Of a stretch of 64,000 nucleotides of DNA, positions 34,886 to 46,501 are shown piece after piece. This stretch comes from Strix aluco (lineage: Eukaryota; Chordata; Aves; Strigiformes; Strigidae): assembly GCF_031877795.1 (NCBI RefSeq), contig NC_133971.1, positions 208,501-272,500 of the forward strand, written 5' to 3'. The stretch's first letter is position 1; the number at the start of each line of letters is the position of its first letter. The position numbers and the translations under genes are program-made. The notes under the pieces were generated by a model. It was not told where the DNA came from, did not search any database, and saw only the letters and a program-made list of their open reading frames with translations.

Positions 34886-36950
34886 GAGGGCCTAGTAATC
34901 TGAGTCAGCGGGGTGGGAGTTACATCAACCGGCTTTTAGACGTGGCTTTGTGCCAGTGTCCCTAAAGTTGGGCTGGTGATGACCCATGCCACTTTTGCTG
35001 GGAGTTGGTGGGTTTCTGGACCAGCATGCAGGGTGACGGGTCCTCCCAGATTCTGTTTTGGTGTGGCCACCCAACCTGGACCCTGACCAGAGCTGTTTTC
35101 TGTGCTCTGATCCTTTCACTTCTACCCCCTGAGGCACCATTTAAGCACTTTTCTTTCAGAGGAGCCGTGATGATGCACCCTGCTGCGCCCCAGCCTGTAC
35201 CCCTGAGCAGCTCACACCCACTCCAGAGCAAGGTGAGAACGTGCCAGCCAGGAGGAACCAGCCGGTCAGCCGGGGCTCCAGGAACAGCATCCACCTCCTC
35301 AAGGTCCCTCTGGTCAGGACTCCACCGAGCGGCCCCATTCTGGCCCAAGGGTCGAGGCTGAGCTGGGTGCCTAGGCTTCATCGATGGAGAAGGATCACCA
35401 CCTCTAGTCTGAAATTGATGCTGCAGGTGTTGGGCAGTATTTTAGGATGAGAGCGTCCACCTCAGAGCCTCAGGTGACTGCCTGGGGAGGTTTCTGAAGG
35501 CCAGAGACAGGCAGGGTAAAGCCCCTCCCAGTGCTAAACAGACTTTGCTTTTTAAATTTAAATTTAGATTTAAATTTGCTGGATACCTGATCTGAATCTG
35601 CTTTATGATCACAAAATGAACACCGTGGGGGCAGGGGGGAAACCAGGGAAGACATGAGCTTGTCTAGGAAAGCGGGGCAAAACCAGAGTGCCTGTTAAGA
35701 AAAGAAACGGTCTGTCCGCTACAGGGCTGCTTCCTCCTCCTCGCCCCGAGATAAGAGCCTCTGTTATCTAACGGAAGCTTAGCAAGAAGGCTGGAGAGAG
35801 CCGGAGAGCACAACCCTCTGATCTTAACGGGAGTTCTAGAGTAAACTCGAAGGCCAGGGACTTACAGCGCTTTTCTCCGGCACGACTCATCGGTGCTATA
35901 CGAGGAGTCAGCGTGTCTAACGGAACTGCACTCTGCTGCGGGACCCCCTCTATCACGATGCCTGCCTGCTCCCACTGTCAGTGCATTGTCAGATTATGCC
36001 AGCACAATCCATTTTATTTTTTCATAATTGCTTGAAAGTTTATTTTATTGAGCTGGGTTATCACTAGAGCTGACATCTTATCTCCCCCCTGATTGCGTGA
36101 GGATTTGTGTCAGGAGTATCTGCTCTCCACCATGACATCTCTGTGCTAATCTCACGGTGCAGCCGCTGCAAGGGTTTTCCTTCTCCCTCCCCTGCTGCCC
36201 TCCCTGGCTTGTCCAGGTGGACGCGGTGGGGCCGCTCATTCCAGAGAACCGCGTTGGCCCCGTGTGGCTGGAGCCATCACACCACAGGCAGTGAATGCCC
36301 AGCCAGTTCCTCCAGTACGAGCAAAGTGGAGACCCCAGAGAGGATTTATTTACAAAACAAAACATACGGTGCTGGCAAAAGTGCGGCTCCATAGATACAC
36401 CTCAGTGCACAGAGAACCTATAAACTGTCTCCCTGGCTGCGTGGCTTTCGATTCAAAGTCTTTGCTACAAATGTGCAGAAACCCTTTCCTGGAGTGCCTG
36501 AGCTTGTCGCCACCCTCCTGGGCCACCGGCCACCGGCGCGCAGTGGTCTCAGGACCAGCTCAGCGAATGCAGCCTGTGCGCGGTCTGAGACATCTCAGAA
36601 AATCAGAGGGGCAAAAGCTTGTGACAACACCATCTGGGCAAGGACGAGGGACCGTGTGTTTCCCGGCATGCGCTGGCAGCCAGCTCCAGCGGGACAAAGC
36701 CCTCCTCTCATGCTGGGCCTGAGGATGTTTTGCTGGCAGAGTCTGCCCTGTTCCTTTGGATCACGTCACTCAGTCTGGTGACAAAACCCTCCTGCATCAC
36801 ACCCGCCGCCCCACGGGCCAACGAGAAACCCGCTGCCTCTGGGGAAGGTGGCAGCTCCTCCGTGCCCCTGGGGCAAGGTCGCCGCAGGTGCTGTGCTCTT
36901 GCGCTGCATCTCACAGGCGTCCTCTGCACAGGGTGTAGCCCAAAGCCACT
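34886..36950. other. Intergenic DNA with two AT-rich patches
   Basis: No gene was recognised. Two patches stand out from the GC-rich surroundings: 35540-35620 (tttaaattt repeats) and 35980-36100 (cattttattttttcataattgc and following), which look like candidate conserved non-coding sequence. An inverted pair of GATA motifs is at 35750-35768. Confidence 0.4.
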
Positions 36951-36954
36951 GGGT

Positions 36955-37265
36955 CCCCGATGCTGGAGGCTTCTTGTCCAACCCTTGCTCAAAGCGGGGT
37001 CACCCAGAGCCGGTTGCCGGGGGTATGTCCAGCTGGGACTGGGGCATCTCCGCACATGGAGGCTCCACGACCTCTTCGGGCAACCGGTTACAGTGTTCAG
37101 CCACCCAGAGAGTGAAAAAGCTTTTTTTCAGTGGAATGTTCTGTGTCTCAGTGTGTGCCCATTGCCTTGTTGCTGGGCGCTGCTGAGAAGAGCTCAGTAT
37201 ACCCCCACCAGGTATTTATATGCAGGGATAGGACCCCCTGAGCCTTCTCCATCCTCAGCTCCTGC
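36955..37265 (-). mobile_element. CR1 LINE fragment
   Basis: The plus strand carries the reverse complement of a well-known CR1 segment: gctcaaagcggggtcacccagagccggttgcc, then ctccacgacctcttcgggcaaccggttacagtg, then gtgcccattgccttgttgctgggc and a ggtatttatatgcag block. It is a truncated, decayed copy with no open frame. Ends are approximate. Confidence 0.85.
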
Positions 37266-39940
37266 ACTGCTCAAAGCTGTGTTGTCAGGGCAGGGTGAAA
37301 TGGGATTGCACCCGAGCCTGCTCCTAAAGCCCCAGCTTCCTCCCCTGGACTGCCCCACCCCAAGCATGAGTCAGAGCCTGGCTTTGTGTGCTCGATTTGA
37401 AAAAGGCAAGGGTTTCATGAGCACGGGAACAAATGGCGCCCGATTCCCTGTGAGTAGAAACTTGTGGGCGACTGCGTTCGGTGTTGAAGGCGGTGCATGT
37501 CTGACTGGGGTGTTCCTGGGGAGGAGGACAGAAGGGTGAAGGCACTGACTGGGTGTCCCATAAGACTTAAGTGTGACGCAGTCCCTGCTCCACGGAACGC
37601 TGGCGAGGTCCCGGCATCTGCATGTCCACCTTGTACCCTGATGGCTGTAGAAATGTGTCTCACATCCCCAGGCACAGAGCGCAAATCAAAGGGGTCCAAC
37701 TTTTCCAAACCCTCATGATTTTTGAGCCAGCAAGTTGCAGGTGGGAGGACGAGAGAGTGCCTGATGCCTTTTCTGGGGGGTGCAGTCTTGGTACCCCCTG
37801 GGGTGTCCGGAGTGTCTGCTGACACCCCCCTTCCCTGCAGGGATGGGGGTTGTAACGTCTGCCCACCTCTGTTGCCTCTTCCCAAATGTGCATGAAGCCT
37901 CTGTCCACTTTCGTCCCAGCCTGGCAGCGGTCCCACTCGCTCCAGCTGGGCAGAAGGAGAGAGACCAGGGTCAGGGCCCCTGCGAGGGATGGGGGCTGCC
38001 GGCCTACGGCCGCTGCTGGTGCAGTGTGGTGTGTCTAGCCTCCCATCGCAGGAGCACCCGGAGCACCCACCGGCACTGTGGGCGTAGGAGGAATCTGGGA
38101 ACACTGGAGTGATGGGGGCAGGACCGTGAAGCCAAGTCTGGGGGAAAGGGAGGGGGGTTGCATGGGGGTGGCTGCTGGGAGATGGGGAAGCCTATAGAGG
38201 ATCAGCAGGAAACCCTACGGCACCACTGCGGGGACCGGAGCAGTATGGAGCCGTGGCCGGGTGGGCAGAGCTGCCTGTCCCTCGCGGGCAGAGAGCAGCA
38301 CCTCAGTGGCTGCACCACCTCCCCCTGCCCAGCCTGCTCCCAGCCCACCGCCCGCTCCCCAGGCTGGGCTGTCCCGGACCTCTCAGAGCCAGGGCATCAG
38401 TCAGCCACACGAGAAATAACCCCCGTTGATAGCACTTCACCTGCAAAACACAGGCAGTGACACTTCTAACCCTGAACGGTCTCTGTGTGAAGTTCTGTCT
38501 GTCTGTGACCCCTCATGTCCTGGCTCCAGGACATGCCACAGCCATCGGCAGAGGAGGAGCCGTTTCCTCTCCTCTCTGACACTGGATGTTGTTCAACTTA
38601 ATGTTCTCTTCTGCTCGTCCCATGGGACAAACTGGACAGCGATTTCTGGTTTCCCATTTTGGTGTTTTACAGATATTACATACACGTATGTGTGTATAAA
38701 ACAATCACACACGCACACACAGAGAGAAATGCGTAAATCACATTTAATGTTTTCTGCATTTCCTCTAATTCCCTCTTGGGGTGAAATGCCAGCCCGCGCT
38801 GCCTCTCCACAGCACCCCATGGCCAGCTCCCTGCTCCTCTGCGCACACCGGGAAGGTGAGTACCTCAGGCTTAGCCCCCACAGTGTTCCCATCCCACCTT
38901 TTCCTTCTCAATCGTTTTCTGGCCGTGTCTGAGCCAACAGCACGAGTGGCTGTGGGCGACCAGCACCGCTGTCCCGCCACCGTCCTCCTCCACCCACCCC
39001 TCTTTGCCGTCTCCTTCCGAGATGCTGCTTGGTTCCCATCACACTGCCTGACCCGCGGGTGCCTCGCAGCCCTTCCTTGCTCTACCACGCTTTGCTTCAC
39101 CGCAGAGTTTCAGATCATTAAAGTAATTCATCGGTCTCTCATCTGTGGTACCTGTTATCTGGACACCCTGATGAAAAGCAACCTGTAAATTCTGTTTTTA
39201 CTATCTCTTTTTTTTTTTTCCAGACAGACGTGCAGACCATTTTACCCCTGGGAAACTTTGCAGAGCTCTGCCAAACCTTTCTGGAAGCTGGAAGGAGAGA
39301 GACGAGCCGGTGCTGCCCATCAGCGGCCGGGCTGCTGCGGGGGGGCAGGAATGCAGGGTACGTCCCCGCCAGGTCTGGGGCTGGATTTTCTTTCCTCCTC
39401 TGCAAACCTGCAGGGGTTTGCCTTCGCAGTTAGCACACTGATGTCTTCCCAGCTGGAGAAGCCTGCCCGTGGGAACAGCCTCCCTGAACACTGTTCTCCA
39501 CTGTGCAAGGCTGTTTGATTCCCAACGCTTTTCTCTGCTTTTTTTTCCTGCCAGTGGGCTCAGCACGAAGGAGCCATCGGTCTGCTCGAGCCAGGAGGCA
39601 GCCGCAGGAGAGGTGCCTGAGCCGTGTCAGCCTCTGCGAGCCACGGGCCACTGCCGGTGGGTCCACGGAGCCACCATGAGCTGAACAGCCATCTCTGCCA
39701 GGGATGCTGGGGAGCGTCCTCCACTGCGGGAGGTGGAAATGTCACCCTGGGCTACGGCAGGAGTTGGGTGGGATTGTAGGAGTGTGTGTTGGAACAGGAC
39801 AAAAACAACCCCTGGCTTTCACTATATGTTCTTAGAAATACGAGTGACCTTTGGCAAAGCTTGCAGCTCTTCAGAGGGTATGGGGGTGTGGAGGTGCAGC
39901 AGGTCCTTCCAAAAAGCCAGCAGAACAGCTGGGTGTCTGT
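37266..39940. other. Intergenic GC-rich DNA, no gene recognised
   Basis: GC-rich sequence with a CA/TG microsatellite near 38685-38722. No coding exon, RNA gene or mobile element could be supported. ORFs on both strands overlap and have GC-driven composition. Confidence 0.4.
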
Positions 39941-40066
39941 CCATCCACCCCACTCCATCCCACCCCGTCCCACCCCACTCCATCCCATCCCATCCCATCC
40001 CATCCCATCCCATCCCATCCCATCCCATCCCATCCCATCCCATCCCATCCCACCCCACCCCATCCC
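39941..40066. repeat. (CATCC)n pentanucleotide array
   Basis: About 126 bp of CATCC units, perfect from about 39981 to 40050 and degenerate (CACCC, CGTCC, CACTC) at the edges. It accounts for the long HPIPS-type and WDGMG-type frames on the two strands, which are not genes. Confidence 0.95.
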
Positions 40067-40977
40067 GGCCATGCATCCTGGGTTTTGAGGAGGAGCCATG
40101 GCTCCCAGGGAGTGCTGGGTGTGAGAATTGATTTCCCAGCGGTTTACGCCAGTCTGGACGAGAAAAACACTGTCCAGAGGGCTGGTGGAGGGACCAAATC
40201 CAGCCAGACTTACACCCACTCAATTATTGGTCGCTTCTCAGAGCAAAGCATCTTTGCTGGGATCCAGCTGGTTCAATAATCACTCTGCTGCTGTGTTGCC
40301 ATTTTGGGATGCTGTGGGACAAAGCTGGGCAGCAGCCGCAGTGCTGGCTCCTGGGAGGGGCAGGGGACCCGTGGCCTCAGCTGGTGGCTCTGCGTGCCTG
40401 GATCACCCCCAGACCCCCTCGGCAGACCCTGTCCCGTGCCACAGGGCACCACTCGCCTCCTCTTCGCTTCCTGGGGTGAGTGTGAACACGTCCTGCCGCA
40501 GTGCCACTGGCTGCTCTCAGTTTGGGTTCCTGGCGTTCAGGAGAGCCAGCAGTGCCATGACCAGTGGAGATTTGCAGCCCTGCCTGGGTCTGTTCCTGGC
40601 AAATCTGATAATTCTCTGGGGGAGAGGGCCGTCCTGGGCCAGAGGAGCCAGCCCAGCAGCACCACAGCGTGTCCCCAGCAGAGCGGGACGTGGTCAGTCA
40701 GCCTTGGCATGGCACACACGGTCCCTGTCCTGGAGCAAGCCGCTTTCCTCACCGAAAAAAGTCCCCACGAGGCTGGAAGCCCCCCTGCCACTGCGGGACA
40801 GGCCCGCTGCTGTGCTGTAGGGTCTTCCATCAGCAGGGCTGGTGGCCTCTTGCCGACCTTGCCGGCCACACTGCTGCCACTGGGGCTGTGTCTCCTCCAG
40901 CTGCAGGCGCTCAGCCCTGGGACCCCGGACACTTGTGCTGGGGGTTCTGGGCAGGATCGGTGTCAGCACAGTCCTGC

Positions 40978-41528
40978 TGTTCTCCAGAAAGCGGGTTCGT
41001 GGTCCGGTGTGCAATGGGTCAACCATCACCCACTCTGCAGAGACGTCGCTTGTCTATTTTAGGGTTGCCCAAGCCTGGGTGCTCAGTGGTCTCCCACAAA
41101 TCAATGGGACTTTGTGTGCTGCATTTATGCACAAAACTTGCAGAGTTAGTAATTGTCCAAGTCCCTCCTCTCCAGGATGATTGGTTGGTAATTTACATAC
41201 AATTATAATACTGCTGACAGGACACTTCTACTACTGTGTGTGCTCAGGGGAAGGGTCTTCACCCGGGCAAGGCTCTTCTTGACCCACAGGCGTGATGTTT
41301 AGTATAATCATGAGGGCAGTTCAGCGAAGGATACACGGACCCTGAGTTTGCTTGCCCAGCTGGCGCTGTGCCCTCTTCCGGGTCCAACGGCTCCGGGAGG
41401 TCCTTGCTCAGAGAAGGCGATCTCCTTGTCCTGCTGATGGCGGACGCCTTTGGCTTTAGCACAGACAAGGAACATCTTGCTTGACCTAACCGTAATATTG
41501 CTGCGTTGCTCTCAAAGTTCAACCGTCA
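40978..41528 (-). mobile_element. Solo LTR, family A copy 2
   Basis: A 551-bp unit in the same orientation and with the same limits as copy 1. It differs by roughly a dozen substitutions, for example tgtgtgctgcattt for tttgtgctgtattt and a ctgacagg/ctggcagg change. The flanking 5-mers, cctgc and gtgcc, do not match. No retroviral coding sequence adjoins it. Confidence 0.75.
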
Positions 41529-44500
41529 GTGCCGTTGCTGTGGAGGTGGGACTGTGTGAAGGATCAGATACACACAAGCCTGTGGGTGAATTTGCTGACC
41601 AAGTGCCTCTGGCCCCCTTACCCCATAAATGCTGGGTTGCTGGGTAGGGTGGTGGCTGGACAAAGCTGCCTGAGGGTGTTACAGGCCAGGGCCCACAGGG
41701 ATGTGGCTGGGAGAAAGGGCTTTTTTGCTCCATTGGTGATTTTTCTTGTCATTGCCAGTATCTCCGGTGACAGGGAGGTTTTAGCCCAGGGAAGGGCCTC
41801 ATGCTGTGGTCCCACCGTCCCTCCTGAGGCACCAGCACTCCCTATTCCTTCTGCCCAGCCCGTGGCTCCAGGCTTGGCTCTTGCTTCCCACTTCCCTCCC
41901 ATCTCCAGGACTCCCTCCTGGCACAGACAGACCTGGCGCCGCACGTGGGACCATGCTGCCCACCCAGCTGGGGCCTGGGGCCAGCTGAGCCCGGCTGTTC
42001 CCATCCTCTCCCATCCAAGCTTCCCTCTGTTGCTGCTCCCACTTGTCTAGCTGTGCCCCCGTGTCCCCTCTTGCTTTGCTGTCCCCATGTCCCCTCTTGC
42101 CCTGCAGCGGAGGTGATTCTCCCCTTCGTGCAGTTCGCACGTCCAGGGATTTTGGCTGCAGGACAGAGCACAGGGCGCTGCCGTTTCAGACTCCGTGATG
42201 TTCAGAAGTCTATTAGCCAGATGAAAGTCTGCCTTTACTGGAGGGTGAATGTGTACTTAGGCTGTTAGACTATTACCACAAGATTATTTTTAAAGCATTT
42301 TCAGAGGAAAAACGTATCGTCTCCATTAGGGATTTCAACCACACCAGCTTCTTTAATCCTTCTTAAGGGATAGCTGGGATTTTGTATTTAGGAGCAACCA
42401 AAACCTTTGGACGACACTGTTCTAAGGAGCAATATTTTAATTTTCCTTCCTTAAAAGAGACAACTGCCACCTTTAAAAGAGGGCTCAAAGCTCTACCTGG
42501 AGAGAATTCACCGCAGACAACTTGAACTCGGCACTAGTTGCCTTCGTGCCGTGGCCTGGCTGGGGTCTCTGCTGGCTGGGGCTGCGGGAGCAGCCACGGG
42601 GCCCGGACTGGGGCAGCTCCCAGCGGCTCCTCACCAGACTCCTGCCCTTCCTCCCATCCCTTCGCGTGCCCTGTCCCCTTCCCTGGCTGGAGACCACCAG
42701 AGGAGGCCGGGTTGGTTAAGCTGGGGCTACAGCTCCCAAGGTGAGGGAAGGATCGTCAGTCCCCAGACTCCTGTGCTGCAGGCAGGGCCAAGGGCAAGCA
42801 CAGCCCCATCCTGTGCTCGCCATCCCACTGGTGATACTGGGGGCCTCCACCCCATGGTCCTCTGTGAGCACTGTGGCAGGGAGCTCGGGAAGGTGGTGGA
42901 GCGCGGATGGGAGTGAAACGGGAACAGAATGGTGGCTTGTGTCTGCACGGTGATGGGGCACTGCTTGCATCGGCGCCGAGTACCAAAACAAGCCTTCCTC
43001 CATTTAATGCTCTGTCAATAAAAATATAACAGTGTGTTCAGGGTAGCTACCTGCAGCAGGGTGAGGGGGAGAGGGACTAAACTCAGCAAAAGAAAACAGG
43101 CGACGGTTAACAATAGAGCATTTAGAGAAAACAGAAAAAAGGCAGGCAGATGGCATGAATATTAGTGCATGAAAACGACTAACACTCTGAGAATTTCCCA
43201 GTGTACTTCTGACTGGTTTGGGCTTGCTTTTATAATTAATTTATGGAAAGCACCTAAATTGGGAATAAACACAATCTCGCAAATCCCTTCTAATCTCTGC
43301 CTGTATTTTTGAAACGATACCCTGAAGGTATAGTTTCTTACAATGATTAAACTGTTTTCCTTTTAAGAATTAAAAGGGACTTTTTCATGCGATTGTGCAG
43401 AGCATTAGTGGTCAGGACCAAACTCAGAACTGTTTTAGATACAATCTATTGTTGGAAATGCCCGGATGGGGGCATTTCCCCACCGGACTGCTGGTTGCTA
43501 AATCTGCCAATATTTTCATTTTGGATTCATGTATTTTAATGCAAAATATGACCCAGTGTGTTGTCAGTCACCTAATGACTCAGAAGCATTCTGACATTAG
43601 CATAAATTTGGAAATTTCCTTTAAAAGAAGAAAATGTATTTTTCATTAAGTTGCTGCTTCTCTCTGACAATAAAAGCAAAACTCCCTCCCTGGGGCAGGC
43701 TGTGCAGAATGTGCTCGGGGGAGTCATGCGGCACCGATGAGGGGGGACCAGGAGCGCGCTGGCGGCTGTTGGTCCCCAGGCGCTGGGAGCTGCTGAGGCG
43801 CAGGCTGCACTCCCCGCCACTGCTGCCTGCGCTCTGGTTCCGCTGCTCTTCCCGGGGGGCTCTGACACATGTCCCCGGCAGAGGGGACCAGGGCAAGGGG
43901 AGGACAGGCACGGCAGCACCTGGGGGTGCTTCCCACTGGCTCCTGTGCCCTCAGAGTCCCCAGGACGGCCATGTGCATGCAGACGAGCTCGATCTACTGC
44001 GCCAGTGCACGGGCCGATGGCGGTTGGAGAGGCGGGTCCCTGCCAGTGTCGGGGTGGCTGCCGATGGCCCAGCTCACCGTCCCTCCCGTGCATCCGCAGG
44101 GAGGCCCCCGGCATCACCTCCCCCCCACACTGATGTGTGTCGGAGCTTTGCCGCACCTTGGGCCGCCACAATCGTCGGGGCACCCTGGTGGGTCTGGGGC
44201 GAGCTGGGAGAGCCCTGAGATCCGCTGCAGTGGGTGTGGGGCAGGAGGGCAAGCCGCCGAGATGGCAGTGGTGGTCACAGTGGTGGGGCTGGGCTCAGGG
44301 ACGGGGCAGATAGTGAGGATGTGAGGGTGCGGGGAGGAAACGAGGTTTTTATTACGTGGCTTATCATGTTTCAACACGGAAATCAAGGCAAGAACTGCCC
44401 GGGGCACAACCTGTCCCTTTGATCTGGCCTTCGCCTCTCAGTTGTGCACAGGAGGAGCCTTTTCCTTGTTCCCTCCAGCAGCATCTCCTTGTAACGGCTA

Positions 44501-45950
44501 ATGGGAAAATATCATGGCACTGGAAAACTCTCTCACCCTCGTAAGCGCGGTGACAAGGCTAAGTGACCAATCTGCAGCGCAAGCAGGGCATCTCAGCTGA
44601 ACACTTCCCCTGTCCCAGGCTGTCTGCGTGTGGCTCGTGAGCTCCAGTGGAAATCCAGGGCACTGCCGGACAGAGCATGAGAGGAGGTTGGCAGAGGACG
44701 GCGCGACGCCGAGGGAGGGCACGTGGCTGGCACCCCGCACCCCCGGCAGCCTGGACGGGGCAGGGGGACCCCCAGGCTGCAGCACCTCGGTGTCCCTGCA
44801 AAGCCCCAGACCTCGTGGCACTGTTCCCTGGGGCCACAGCGTCGCCGGGCCGGAGCGGAGGACAGAATCTAGGTCGGTTTTTGCAAAGTCCACACTGGGG
44901 TATTTACTCTTCTCCTGTTGTGGCTGTTTGATCGATCGCAGCCTTCCCAGGGGTCCGCATACTCCATTTTGCTTAACAGCTCTCTGCTACACGTAGGGTT
45001 GCGGGGTTTTGATGCAGTTTTTCTATTCTTTGGGGAAAAAGAAGAGAGAGTGAGAAAGATTGAATGTGATCTTTGTTTTCAGAATATTACTGCAGTAATT
45101 AAAATGCTTTGGAAGGTGTTCTGTTCCCAGAAGTAATAAATACTTTTGACTGTTTTGCCCCATTAATTGCATATTAGTTAAATACGTATTTTTTATAACA
45201 TGTGTATTCACTCACCTGCTTACCCTGACAGTTAAATGCATATTTAAATATGCATTATACCCTTTAATGCATAGTAACTATTTGGTAGAGAGCAAAGACT
45301 CTTTCTGAGCAGTCCCTTTCAAGGGAGCAGATGTTTGTGTGCTCAGTCTTATGTTGACTCGGGGAGGACAACTGTGTCGGGTCTGCTGAGGTGACGGGGC
45401 ACCGCGTGCGCTGCCTTGGCCCAGGTGCTGGGCTGCAGCCCGGGCATGCGCGGGGGCTTGTTCCTGCTGCCAGCGGCCTCCTCCTGTGCACCCAGAGCCA
45501 GCACCCGGCTTTGGCAAAGGGTCTGGCTCTGGGGGCCAAAGGAAGTCAGCCCACAGCTCCGCCGGATGACCAGGGTGGGCGATGGACATGGCTCCAGTGC
45601 GGCAGCGTTGGGTGCTGGATCTCCCTGGGGACCATGGGCTCTTTGTGTGACATAAGTGCCAGCTGGGAAGGGTTGGGACATCTTGCTCGGGTTCCTTTTT
45701 CTCCTCCAGATCTCAGCAAAAGAGGCCTCGGTTTCAGACGCCCAAGGTCAGTGTGGGGTCTGGACTCGGTGGCCAACGTGCCAAAGGGGCGGCTCCTGAT
45801 AAACTTGGTTTGTCACTTCATCCCATCAGGTTCTGTAGGAAGCGTCGGTCGCACCCTTCAAAGCTGCAGCTGCCTGGCGAGCTGAGTCGGGAACTGCCTC
45901 GGCCATGCTGGTCGGTGTTCAGCAACAGCTGAGGCCTAGCCAGGGGAGGG
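41529..45950. other. Intergenic DNA with AT-rich islands between LTRs A2 and A3
   Basis: GC-rich DNA is interrupted by AT-rich islands at about 42260-42490, 43010-43670 and 45000-45310. The islands lack repeats and long ORFs and look like candidate conserved non-coding elements. No gene was recognised in the GC-rich parts. Confidence 0.45.
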
Positions 45951-46501
45951 TGTTGTCCAAAAAACGGGTTCATGGCCCGGTGTGCAATGGGTCAACAATC
46001 ACCCACTCTGCAGAGACGTCGCTTGTCTATTTTAGGGTTGCCCAAGCCTGGGTGCTCAGTGGTCTCCCACAAATCAATGGGACATTTTGTGCTGTATTTA
46101 TGCACAAAACTTGCAGAGTTAGTAATTGTCCAAGTCCCTCCTCTCCAGGATGATTGGTTGGTAATTTACATACAATTATAATACTGCTGGCAGGACACTT
46201 CTACTACTGTGTGTGCTCAGGGGAAGGGTCTTCACCCGGGCAAGGCTCTTCTTGACCCACAGGCGTGATGTTTAGTATAATCATGAGGGCAGTTCAGCAA
46301 AGGATACACGGACCCTGAGTTTGCTTGCCCAGCTGGCGCTGTGCCCTCTTCCGGGTCCAACGGCTCCGGGAGGTCCCTGCTCAGAGAAGGCGATCTCCTT
46401 GTCCTGCTGATGGGGGATGCCTTTGGCTTTAGCACAGACAAGGAACATCTTGCTTGACCTAACCGTAATATTGCTGCATTGCTCTCAAAGTTCAACCTTC
46501 A
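45951..46501 (-). mobile_element. Solo LTR, family A copy 3
   Basis: A 551-bp unit, same orientation as copies 1, 2 and 4, with private changes such as tgttgtccaaaaaac at its left end and gacattttgtg. The flanking 5-mers, gaggg and atgaa, do not match. The 7.4 kb between this and copy 4 holds no gag or pol sequence, so the two are not the ends of one provirus. Confidence 0.75.
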
